This document shows positions 1 through 7,182 of a DNA stretch of 64,000 nucleotides, in pieces; the first letter of the stretch is position 1; the number at the start of each line of letters is the position of its first letter. The position numbers were made by a program, and so were the translations under genes. The notes beneath the pieces were generated by a model that saw only the letters and a program-made list of their open reading frames with translations, was not told the DNA's origin and did no database searches. Source of the DNA: Streptomyces sp. ATexAB-D23 (GTDB lineage: Bacteria; Actinomycetota; Actinomycetes; Streptomycetales; Streptomycetaceae); the NCBI RefSeq assembly GCF_000373645.1, contig NZ_KB892035.1, positions 307,150 to 371,149 on the forward strand, in the 5' to 3' direction.

Positions 1-91
1 CAGGGCCGCTGCCGAGGGCGAGTGAGCCCGTCACCGGGGCGCGCGGCGCCGTAGCGTGGGTTCTTTCGGACGGGGCGTCGAAGGGACCGGC

Positions 92-1474
92 ATGGCGGCG
101 GAACGACTGGTGATCATCGGCGGGGACGCGGCGGGGATGTCCGCGGCGTCCCAGGCCCGGCGGCTGAAGGGCCCGGACGAGCTGAGCATCACCGCCTTCG
201 AACGGGGCCACTTCACCTCGTACTCCGCGTGCGGCATCCCGTACTGGGTGAGCGGCGACGTGACCGGGCGGGACCGGCTGATCGCCCGTACGCCCGAGGA
301 GCACCGGGCCCGCGACATCGATCTGCGCACCCGTACCGAGGTGACGGAGATCGACGTGGCCGGGCGGCGGGTGCGCGCCCTGGACCGGGAGTCCGGCGAG
401 ACGTACTGGACGGGGTTCGACAAGCTGGTCATCGCCACCGGGGCCCGCCCGGTGCGCCCGGAGCTGCCCGGCATGGACGCGGCCGGGGTGCACGGGGTGC
501 AGACCCTGGACGACGGGCAGGCGCTGCTGGAGACCCTGGAGCGGACGACGGGCCGGCGCGCGGTCGTCGTCGGGGCCGGATACATCGGGGTCGAGATGGC
601 GGAGGCGATGCTGAAGCGCGGCTACGAGGTGACCGTGCTCAACCGCGCCGAGCAGCCGATGGCGACGCTCGACCCGGACATGGGGCGCCTGGTCCACGAC
701 GCCATGGACGGGCTCGGCATCCATACGGTGAACGGGGCGGAGGTCACCGGGATCACGACCGGCCCGGACGGCCGGGTCACCGAGGTCACCACGGACGGCG
801 CCTCCTATCCGGCGGACGTGGTGGTGCTCGGCATCGGCGTCGAGCCCGAGACGACGCTGGCCCGTGCGGTGGGGCTGCCGCTGGGGCCGCACGGCGGGCT
901 GCTCACCGATCTGTCGATGCGGGTCGTGGGCCACGAGAACATCTGGGCGGGCGGCGACTGTGTGGAGGTCCTGGACCTGGTGGCGGGCCGCACCCGGCAC
1001 ATCGCGCTGGGCACGCACGCCAACAAGCACGGCCAGGTCATCGGCTCCAACGTGGGCGGTGGCTACGGCACGTTCCCCGGTGTGGTGGGTACGGCGGTGA
1101 GCAAGGTCTGCGACCTGGAGATCGCCCGCACCGGGCTGCGTGAGAGGGACGCCCGTGCGGTGGGCCTGCGGTTCGTGACGGCGACGATCGAGTCGACGGG
1201 CCGGGCCGGTTACTACCCGGGGGCGCGGCCGATGACGGTGAAGATGCTCGCGGAGTACCGCACGGGGCGGCTGCTGGGCGTGCAGATCGTGGGCCGCGAC
1301 GGCGCGGGCAAGCGGGTGGACGTGGCGGCGGTGGCGCTCACCGCGGGGATGACGGTGGAGCAGATGACGGCCCTGGACCTGGGGTACGCCCCGCCGTTCT
1401 CGCCGGTCTGGGACCCGGTCCTGGTGGCGGCCCGCAAGACGGTGTCGGTGCTGCGGAAGGCGGGCACCGCCTGA
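92..1474 (+). CDS. FAD/NAD(P)-dependent oxidoreductase, CoA-disulfide reductase-like
   Basis: Pyridine nucleotide-disulfide oxidoreductase of 460 residues. The N-terminal FAD-binding Rossmann motif (VIIGGDAAGMSA, about residues 7-18) is followed by SYSACGIPY with a single Cys near residue 47, the position of the redox-active Cys of CoA-disulfide reductases and NADH oxidases. A second Rossmann motif (VVVGAGYIGVEMAE) lies near residue 165 for NAD(P)H. The C-terminal dimerisation domain ends with the family-like ALDLGYAPPFSPVWDPVL. It should be a soluble thiol or CoA redox enzyme; the substrate cannot be told from sequence. I chose the ATG at 92 because AAGGGA lies 6 nt upstream; an in-frame GTG at 56 would add 12 unconserved residues. 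It converges with hemE with only 21 nt between the stops. Confidence 0.88.
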   Translation: MAAERLVIIGGDAAGMSAASQARRLKGPDELSITAFERGHFTSYSACGIPYWVSGDVTGRDRLIARTPEEHRARDIDLRTRTEVTEIDVAGRRVRALDRESGETYWTGFDKLVIATGARPVRPELPGMDAAGVHGVQTLDDGQALLETLERTTGRRAVVVGAGYIGVEMAEAMLKRGYEVTVLNRAEQPMATLDPDMGRLVHDAMDGLGIHTVNGAEVTGITTGPDGRVTEVTTDGASYPADVVVLGIGVEPETTLARAVGLPLGPHGGLLTDLSMRVVGHENIWAGGDCVEVLDLVAGRTRHIALGTHANKHGQVIGSNVGGGYGTFPGVVGTAVSKVCDLEIARTGLRERDARAVGLRFVTATIESTGRAGYYPGARPMTVKMLAEYRTGRLLGVQIVGRDGAGKRVDVAAVALTAGMTVEQMTALDLGYAPPFSPVWDPVLVAARKTVSVLRKAGTA

Positions 1475-1495
1475 GCGGCGCCCGCCCCCGGCCGG

Positions 1496-2569
1496 TCAGC
1501 GGGCGGTGCTGGTGTGGACGTATTCGACGAGGCGGCTGAGCGCGTCCGGGTCCATGTTCGGCATCACGCCGTGGCCCAGGTTGAAGATGTGGCCCTCCAG
1601 GCCCGCGGCCGCGTCCAGGACCTCCTGGGTCTTGGCCTCCACCGCAGCGGTCGGGGCGAACAGCACGGCCGGGTCGAGGTTGCCCTGGAGCGCCTTGCCG
1701 GGGCCGACGCGGCGCGCGGCCTCGTCCATCGGGACCCGCCAGTCGACGCCGACGACGTCCGCCCCGGCCTCGCCCATCAGGCCGAGCAGTTCACCGGTGC
1801 CGACACCGAAGTGGATGCGCGGGACCTCGTAGCGGGCGACGGCGTCGAAGACCTTCGCGGAGGCGGGCAGCACCGAGCGCCGGTAGTCGGCGGGGGCCAG
1901 GGCGCCCACCCAGGAGTCGAAGAGCTGCACCGCCGAGGCGCCGGCCTCGATCTGGACCTCCAGGAAGGCGCCGGTGATCTCGGCGAGGCGGTCGAGCAGG
2001 TCGGCCCAGAGCTCCGGGGCGCCGTACATCATGGCCTTGGTGTGCTCGTGGTTGCGGGACGGGCCGCCCTCCACGAGGTAGCTCGCGAGGGTGAAGGGCG
2101 CACCCGCGAAGCCGATCAGCGGGGTCGCGCCCAGCTCCGCGGTGAGCAGGCCGATGGCCTCGGTGACGTACGGGACGTCCTCGGGGGTGAGGTCGCGCAG
2201 CCGGGCCAGGTCGGCGCGGGTGCGGAAGGGCTCGGCGACGACCGGGCCGATGCCGGGCTTGATGTCGAGATCGATGCCGATGGCCTTGAGCGGGACGACG
2301 ATGTCGCTGTAGTAGACCGCCGCGTCGACCTTGTGGCGGCGGACGGGCTGCATCGTGATCTCGGCGACCAGCTCCGGCATCGTGCAGGACTCGAGCATCG
2401 GGATGCCTTCGCGCACCTTCAGGTACTCGGGCAGCGAGCGTCCCGCCTGGCGCATGAACCAGACCGGCGTGTGCGGCACGGGCTCACGCCGGCACGCCTT
2501 CAGGAACGCCGAGTCGTGGGTGGCGGAGGTCTTCGTCTGCTGCCCGGAGGGGCGATCGTTGGCACTCAC
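1496..2569 (-). CDS. hemE: Uroporphyrinogen decarboxylase
   Basis: HemE decarboxylates the four acetate side chains of uroporphyrinogen III to give coproporphyrinogen III in cytosolic haem synthesis. The 357-residue product carries the N-terminal family signature PVWFMRQAGRSLPEY, the GFAGAPFTLASYLVEGG segment and the C-terminal HIFNLGHGVMP motif, at the usual family length. I placed the start at a GTG at 2569 (Met-Ser-Ala-Asn), which matches Streptomyces HemE as I remember it; a longer in-frame reading to 2629 adds unconserved residues. No Shine-Dalgarno precedes this GTG, and a -10-like hexamer sits 6 nt upstream, so the mRNA may be leaderless. The gene is divergent from the DUF3000 gene across 92 nt. 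Confidence 0.96.
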   Translation of the reverse strand: MSANDRPSGQQTKTSATHDSAFLKACRREPVPHTPVWFMRQAGRSLPEYLKVREGIPMLESCTMPELVAEITMQPVRRHKVDAAVYYSDIVVPLKAIGIDLDIKPGIGPVVAEPFRTRADLARLRDLTPEDVPYVTEAIGLLTAELGATPLIGFAGAPFTLASYLVEGGPSRNHEHTKAMMYGAPELWADLLDRLAEITGAFLEVQIEAGASAVQLFDSWVGALAPADYRRSVLPASAKVFDAVARYEVPRIHFGVGTGELLGLMGEAGADVVGVDWRVPMDEAARRVGPGKALQGNLDPAVLFAPTAAVEAKTQEVLDAAAGLEGHIFNLGHGVMPNMDPDALSRLVEYVHTSTAR

Positions 2570-2575
2570 AGAACG

Positions 2576-2581
2576 AATCTT
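2576..2581 (-). promoter_or_regulatory. Candidate -10 element for leaderless hemE mRNA
   Basis: On the minus strand the hexamer AAGATT ends 6 nt before the hemE GTG and no Shine-Dalgarno is visible, so transcription may start at the start codon. Inference from spacing only; no convincing -35 was found. Confidence 0.3.
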
Positions 2582-2648
2582 CGCACGTAAGCGCAACGAG
2601 CCCGGCCCCGCACGGGTGTCCTTCCGCACGCGAAGCTCCGGTTCCGCC

Positions 2649-2654
2649 TACTCT
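2649..2654 (+). promoter_or_regulatory. Candidate -10 element for leaderless DUF3000 mRNA
   Basis: TACTCT ends 7 nt before the ATG at 2662 and there is no Shine-Dalgarno. The predicted transcript would start at or next to the A of ATG. No strong -35 box was found. Confidence 0.4.
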
Positions 2655-2661
2655 TCCCCGC

Positions 2662-3321
2662 ATGGCTGCGGCTCAGGGACACATCTCCGGTCAATCCGAT
2701 GGCGCTGACGGCGCGGACGGCGCGGAGGGCGGTGCCGTCCCGCCCGCGTTCCGTTCGGCGGTGGACGCGCTGCGCGCGGCGCGGCTGCGCCCCGAGCTGG
2801 AGGTGGATCCGACGCGGCCGCCCAAGAGGCTGGCTCCGCACGCGTACGCGCTGGAGGCCGCGGTCGTGGACGGCGAGGAGGATCTCGCCGACGGGCGGCT
2901 GGTCCTGCTCCACGATCCGGCCGGGCACGAGGCCTGGCAGGGCACCTTCCGGCTGGTGACGCTGGTCCGGGCCGAGCTGGAGCCGGAGATGGCCGCCGAC
3001 CCGCTGCTGCCGGAGGTGTGCTGGTCCTGGCTGACCGGCGCGCTGGAGGCGCGTGGACTGTTCTACGGGGAGGCCGGCGGCACGGTCACCATGGCGGGCT
3101 CGCACTACTTCGGTGCGCTGGAGACGCGGCGTCCCGCGACCCAGATCGAGATCCGGGCCTCCTGGACGCCGCGTGAGGGGCGCGGCGGGGTGCCGGACAC
3201 GGCGGCGCATCTGGTGGCGTGGGGTGATCTGCTGTGCCAGATCGCGGGGCTGCCGCCGTCGGGCCCGCAGGACGCGGCGGTGGTGACGCTGCCCCAGCGG
3301 CGCGGACCGCAGGTGCCGTAA
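2662..3321 (+). CDS. DUF3000 domain-containing protein
   Basis: Conserved actinobacterial protein of 219 residues and unknown function, regularly found divergent from hemE. The first 25 residues are acidic and low in complexity (GADGADGAEGG). The conserved core starts at PPAFRSAVDALRAARLRPELEV and includes APHAYALEA, a Trp-rich centre (EVCWSWLTGALEARG) and a C-terminal AHLVAWGDLLCQIAGLPP. No signal peptide, membrane segment or recognisable catalytic motif is present, so a soluble cytoplasmic protein is likely. The ATG at 2662 lacks a Shine-Dalgarno and may be the 5' end of the message. The family assignment is firm; the role is not known. Confidence 0.85.
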   Translation: MAAAQGHISGQSDGADGADGAEGGAVPPAFRSAVDALRAARLRPELEVDPTRPPKRLAPHAYALEAAVVDGEEDLADGRLVLLHDPAGHEAWQGTFRLVTLVRAELEPEMAADPLLPEVCWSWLTGALEARGLFYGEAGGTVTMAGSHYFGALETRRPATQIEIRASWTPREGRGGVPDTAAHLVAWGDLLCQIAGLPPSGPQDAAVVTLPQRRGPQVP

Positions 3322-3628
3322 GAGGGTCTCGCCGGCCGTGCCGCAGGTGCCGTCAGAAAGTCTCGACGGCCCGTGCCGCGATGTCCCCGGGGATGTCGCG
3401 GCCGTTCCCGTTTCCTGTGACGCTGCGTCATACGATCACTTTCGGCCATCGCCGCGGTCTTCGTGCAATCGATCGCGCGTCCTATTTGCCCGAATTGTTA
3501 CTCAGCAATCGTGATCTTCCCCTAAAGGAGCAGGGGTCTGCTGCCGAAGGAGTCAATGACCCTTCAAGCACGGTTCGCCCCGGCTTCATCCCCGAGCCGG
3601 CCCGTCCCGCCACTCCCCAGGAGGCCTG
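3322..3628. other. 307-nt intergenic region upstream of the response regulator
   Basis: No gene is seen. It begins with an imperfect direct repeat (GTCTCG-CGGCC-GTGCCGC at about 3327 and 3360) and a short palindrome TCCCCGGGGA near 3387, which may be termination structures for the DUF3000 gene. The AT-richer stretch 3440-3535 is the likely promoter region for the response regulator, but I cannot assign -35 and -10 boxes with confidence. Confidence 0.4.
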
Positions 3629-4291
3629 GTGTCCGTTCTCCTTGAGCAGCCCGCAAGCCTGGTCGCCTACCGCCCGAACAAGCCGACGGCCATGGTCGTC
3701 GTGGCCGACCCGCGCGTCCGTTCCACCGTCACCCGCCATCTGTGGGCACTCGGAGTACGTGACGTCATCGAGGCGTCGTCCATCGCGGAGGCCCGCCCCC
3801 GCGTCGGCAACCCGCGCGACATCTGCGTTGCCGACGTCCACCTGCCCGACGGTTCCGGGCTGACCCTGCTGTCCGAAACCCGAGCCGCCGGCTGGCCCAA
3901 CGGTCTCGCCCTGTCCGCCGCCGATGACATCGGCGCCGTGCGCAACGCCCTCGCGGGCGGCGTCAAGGGCTACGTCGTCACCGGCACCCGTACCAATATC
4001 GGCCACCCGGCCCGTCCCGGCGTCGCCCCCATCGGCGCCACCGCCGCCCGTATGCACCGCCGGCCCCCCGGCACCCCGAGCCACCCGGGCGGCTACCGCG
4101 AACTCTCCGGCCGCGAGGTGGAGGTTCTGCGGCTCGTCGCCGAGGGCCAGTCCAACAAGGCCATCGGTGTCTCCATGGGGCTGTCCGCCCTGACCGTCAA
4201 GAGCCACCTCGCCCGCATCGCCCGCAAGCTCGGCACCGGAGACCGCGCAGGAATGGTCGCCGTGGCCCTGCGGACGGGCATCATCCACTGA
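3629..4291 (+). CDS. Orphan LuxR-family response regulator
   Basis: 220-residue two-domain regulator. The receiver domain spans about residues 20-110, with the phospho-acceptor Asp near residue 69 (CVADVHLPDGSG), a Ser in the Thr/Ser switch position (LALSAADD) and the conserved Lys in GVKGYV. The acidic pocket usually has two adjacent acidic residues; here only one is visible (VVVADPRV). A LuxR/GerE helix-turn-helix covers about residues 148-215 (LSGREVEVLRLVAEGQSNKAIG ... TVKSHLARIARKLG, split here by a short gap). Start is a GTG preceded by AGGAGG 4 nt upstream. No histidine kinase is nearby, so the input is unknown. It is monocistronic, followed by a long palindromic terminator. Confidence 0.88.
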   Translation: MSVLLEQPASLVAYRPNKPTAMVVVADPRVRSTVTRHLWALGVRDVIEASSIAEARPRVGNPRDICVADVHLPDGSGLTLLSETRAAGWPNGLALSAADDIGAVRNALAGGVKGYVVTGTRTNIGHPARPGVAPIGATAARMHRRPPGTPSHPGGYRELSGREVEVLRLVAEGQSNKAIGVSMGLSALTVKSHLARIARKLGTGDRAGMVAVALRTGIIH

Positions 4292-4344
4292 TTCCGCACC
4301 CCCGCCGGTGTGCAGAAACGCGGAACCGGCTGGATTACACGCAT

Positions 4345-4382
4345 CGGCGCCCGTCGACGGAACGTTCCGTCGACGGGCGCCG
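4345..4382. terminator. 38-bp perfect palindrome, probable terminator
   Basis: Every base from 4345 to 4382 pairs with its partner about the centre AACGTT (4361-4366), giving two 19-nt arms with no loop. It lies 53 nt after the response-regulator stop and 25 nt before the ribonuclease D start. A rho-independent-type terminator without a U-tract is the simplest reading; binding by a dimeric protein is possible. Confidence 0.6.
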
Positions 4383-4394
4383 CGCACACACAGA

Positions 4395-4400
4395 TACCCT
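4395..4400 (+). promoter_or_regulatory. Candidate -10 element for leaderless rnd mRNA
   Basis: TACCCT ends 6 nt before the GTG at 4407 and no Shine-Dalgarno exists. The same geometry is seen at the NYN gene (hexamer CACCCT at 22996). Confidence 0.4.
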
Positions 4401-4406
4401 TGACAC

Positions 4407-5681
4407 GTGACCGACGCCCAAGAGACCGCAGCAGACAGTTCACTGCGAACCACCGGGGGCGCTCCCCCGGACGACGTCGCCCCGGCGCCGATCCCCTTGC
4501 TCGAACCGCGCGAGGGCATTCCACCGGTGGTGGCCTCCGACGACGCCCTGGCCGGGGTGATCGCCGCCTTCGCCGCGGGCTCCGGGCCGGTGGCCGTGGA
4601 CGCCGAGCGGGCGTCCGGCTACCGCTACGGGCAGCGCGCCTATCTCGTACAGCTGCGCCGTGACGGCGCGGGCAGCGCGCTGGTCGACCCCGTCGGCTGC
4701 CCCGACCTGTCCGGGCTCGGCGAGGTGCTGCACGGCACCGAGTGGATTCTGCACGCGGCGACGCAGGACCTGCCGTGCCTGCGCGAGATAGGGATGACGC
4801 CGACCGGGCTCTTCGACACCGAGCTGGCCGGACGGCTGGCCGGGTTCCCGCGGGTCGGCCTCGGCGCGATGGTCGAGAACGTCCTCGGCTACTCCCTGGA
4901 GAAGGGCCACTCCGCGGTCGACTGGTCCACCCGCCCGCTGCCCGAGCCCTGGCTGAGGTACGCCGCGCTCGACGTCGAACTGCTCATCGACCTGCGCGAC
5001 GCCCTGGAGGACGAGCTCGACCGGCAGGGCAAGCTGGAGTGGGCGCGGGAGGAGTTCGCCGCCATCGCGTCGGCGCCGCCGGCTCCCCCGCGCCAGGACC
5101 CCTGGCGCCGCACCTCCGGGATGCACAAGGTCCGCCGGCGCCGGCAGATGGCGGTGGTGCGGGAGCTGTGGACCGCCCGCGACCAGGTCGCCCGGCGCCG
5201 GGACGTCTCGCCCGGCAAGGTCCTCGGGGACGCCGCGATCATCGAGGCCGCCCTCGCGCTGCCGCCGAACACGCAGGCGCTGACGGCCCTGCCCGGCTTC
5301 GGCCCGCGCATGGGGCGGCGCCAGCTGGAGCAGTGGCAGGCCGCCGTCGACCGGGCCAAGGCGCTGCCGGACACGGAGCTGCCGCAGCCCGGCCAGGCGC
5401 TCGCCGGTCCGCCGCCGCCGCGCGCCTGGGCCGACAAGGACCCGGCGGCCGCCGCCCGGCTCTCGGCCGCCCGCGCCGCGGTCTCCGCGCTCGCGGAGCG
5501 CCTGCACCTGCCGCAGGAGAACCTGATCACGCCGGACACCGTGCGCCGGGTGTGCTGGGAGCCGCCGAAGAATCCGACGCCGGAGACGGTGGAATCGGCG
5601 CTGGCCGGGTATGGCGCGCGGCACTGGCAGATCGAGCAGGTGGCCCCGCTGCTGGTCCGCGCGCTCACGCAGCCGGGCTGA
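4407..5681 (+). CDS. rnd: Ribonuclease D (DEDD 3'-5' exonuclease with HRDC domain)
   Basis: 424-residue exoribonuclease that trims 3' ends of structured RNAs such as tRNA precursors. The DEDDy catalytic set is visible: Asp65 and Glu67 (VAVDAERA), Asp near 121 (HAATQDLPCL), and Tyr185 with Asp189 (LRYAALDVELL). An HRDC nucleic-acid-binding domain covers about residues 245-325, and a second HRDC-like helical region follows to the C-terminus. The first 40 residues are an unconserved Pro/Ala-rich tail. The GTG start has no Shine-Dalgarno and sits 6 nt downstream of a -10-like hexamer, suggesting leaderless expression. The gene stands alone between two strong hairpins. Confidence 0.92.
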   Translation: MTDAQETAADSSLRTTGGAPPDDVAPAPIPLLEPREGIPPVVASDDALAGVIAAFAAGSGPVAVDAERASGYRYGQRAYLVQLRRDGAGSALVDPVGCPDLSGLGEVLHGTEWILHAATQDLPCLREIGMTPTGLFDTELAGRLAGFPRVGLGAMVENVLGYSLEKGHSAVDWSTRPLPEPWLRYAALDVELLIDLRDALEDELDRQGKLEWAREEFAAIASAPPAPPRQDPWRRTSGMHKVRRRRQMAVVRELWTARDQVARRRDVSPGKVLGDAAIIEAALALPPNTQALTALPGFGPRMGRRQLEQWQAAVDRAKALPDTELPQPGQALAGPPPPRAWADKDPAAAARLSAARAAVSALAERLHLPQENLITPDTVRRVCWEPPKNPTPETVESALAGYGARHWQIEQVAPLLVRALTQPG

Positions 5682-5748
5682 TCGCGCACAGGCCCTGGAA
5701 GCGCATGGGACAGGGGCGTATTCACGCCAGGTTCCGCGCACACTCCCG

Positions 5749-5788
5749 ATGGCCCGGACGGACTCGAATACGAGTCCGTCCGGGCCAT
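5749..5788 (+). terminator. Hairpin terminator after rnd
   Basis: An 18-bp perfect stem (5749-5766 with 5771-5788) closes a 4-nt AATA loop and is followed by TTCCC. It lies 67 nt after the rnd stop. Confidence 0.85.
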
Positions 5789-5868
5789 TTCCCGTGTACG
5801 GCGGGGCCCACGGCGGACACTTTCCCCGTGTGACCTTCGCCGCTCCCGCCGCAGGGGGTGGGCAGTCT

Positions 5869-5887
5869 GGTTACCCGCAAGTAGCAT
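5869..5887 (+). promoter_or_regulatory. Candidate operator and -10 of the fadAB operon
   Basis: GTTAC (5870-5874) and GTAGC (5881-5885) form an imperfect inverted repeat with a 6-nt centre. It overlaps TAGCAT (5882-5887), a plausible -10. Inverted GTTAC/GTAAC-type sites are often bound by TetR-family regulators of fatty-acid genes in actinobacteria; that link is inference. Confidence 0.3.
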
Positions 5888-5955
5888 GAGCGGAGCGGCG
5901 TGCCTCAGGGCGCGCCTCGCAGCAGTGCCATCCCGCACCCTGGAGGAGAGCCATC

Positions 5956-7182
5956 GTGCCTCGTACCATCCGGGACGTCGTCTTCGTCGACGGCGTCCGC
6001 ACCCCGTTCGGCAAGGCGGGCCCGAAGGGCATCTACCACGAGACCCGCGCCGACGATCTCGTCGTGAAGGCCATCCGGGAGCTGCTGCGCCGCAACCCGG
6101 ACCTGGACCCCAAGAAGATCGACGAGGTCGCCATCGCCGCGACCACGCAGATCGGCGACCAGGGCCTCACGCTCGGCCGTACCGCCGGGATCCTCGCCGG
6201 GCTGCCGCAGTCCGTCCCCGGATACTCGATCGACCGCATGTGCGCGGGCGCGCTGACCGCCGTCACCTCGACGGCCGGCTCCATCGCCTTCGGCGCGTAC
6301 GACGTCGTGGTCGCCGGTGGTGTGGAGCACATGGGCCGCCACCCGATGGGCGAGGGCGTCGACCCGAACCCGCGCTTCGTGTCGGAGAAGCTGGTCGACG
6401 AGTCCGCCCTGTTCATGGGCATGACCGCGGAGAACCTGCACGACCGGTACCCCACGATCACCAAGCAGCGCGCCGACGAGTACGCGGTGCGTTCGCAGGA
6501 GAAGGCCGCCAAGGCGTACGCCGACGGCAAGATCCAGCAGGACCTGGTGCCGGTCTCGGTGCGCCGCACGAACGCGGAGGCCGGTGAGACGGGCTGGGGC
6601 CTGGTCACCGCCGACGAGCCGATGCGTCCGGGCACCACGATGGAGTCCCTGGCCAACCTGAAGACCCCGTTCCGCGCCCACGGCCGCGTGACGGCCGGTA
6701 ACGCCGCGGGTCTCAACGACGGCGCCACCGCCTCGCTGCTCGCCGCCGAGGACGTCGCCCGCGAGCTGGGCCTCCCGGTCAAGATGCGTCTGGTCTCCTA
6801 CGCCTTCGCGGGCGTCGAGCCCGAGGTCATGGGCTACGGCCCGATCCCGGCGACGGAGAAGGCCCTCGCCAAGGCGGGCCTGTCCATCTCGGACATCGGC
6901 CTCTTCGAGATCAACGAGGCGTTCGCCGTACAGGTGCTGGCCTTCCTGGAGCACTACGGCATCGCCGACGACGACGCCCGGGTCAACCAGTACGGCGGCG
7001 CGATCGCCTACGGTCACCCGCTCGCCTCCTCCGGCGTCCGGCTGATGACGCAGCTGGCCCGCCAGTTCGAGGAGCAGCCCGAGGTCCGCTACGGCCTGAC
7101 GACGATGTGCGTCGGCTTCGGCATGGGCGCGACGGTCGTCTGGGAGAACCCGCACTTCGAGAACGCCGGAGGCGACAAGTGA
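5956..7182 (+). CDS. fadA: Acetyl-CoA acyltransferase (thiolase), beta-oxidation
   Basis: Degradative-type thiolase of 408 residues that cleaves 3-ketoacyl-CoA with CoA in the last step of fatty-acid beta-oxidation. The acyl-enzyme Cys is near residue 96 (SIDRMCAGALTAV). The NEAFAVQ motif, the GGAIAYGHPLASSG His motif and the C-terminal proton-shuttle Cys (CVGFGMGA) are all present. The GTG start is backed by GGAGGA about 10 nt upstream. Its TGA overlaps the GTG of the next gene (GTGA), so the two subunits of the fatty-acid oxidation complex are translationally coupled. Gene symbol is by function; the biosynthetic thiolase alternative is less likely given the FadB-like partner. Confidence 0.93.
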   Translation: MPRTIRDVVFVDGVRTPFGKAGPKGIYHETRADDLVVKAIRELLRRNPDLDPKKIDEVAIAATTQIGDQGLTLGRTAGILAGLPQSVPGYSIDRMCAGALTAVTSTAGSIAFGAYDVVVAGGVEHMGRHPMGEGVDPNPRFVSEKLVDESALFMGMTAENLHDRYPTITKQRADEYAVRSQEKAAKAYADGKIQQDLVPVSVRRTNAEAGETGWGLVTADEPMRPGTTMESLANLKTPFRAHGRVTAGNAAGLNDGATASLLAAEDVARELGLPVKMRLVSYAFAGVEPEVMGYGPIPATEKALAKAGLSISDIGLFEINEAFAVQVLAFLEHYGIADDDARVNQYGGAIAYGHPLASSGVRLMTQLARQFEEQPEVRYGLTTMCVGFGMGATVVWENPHFENAGGDK

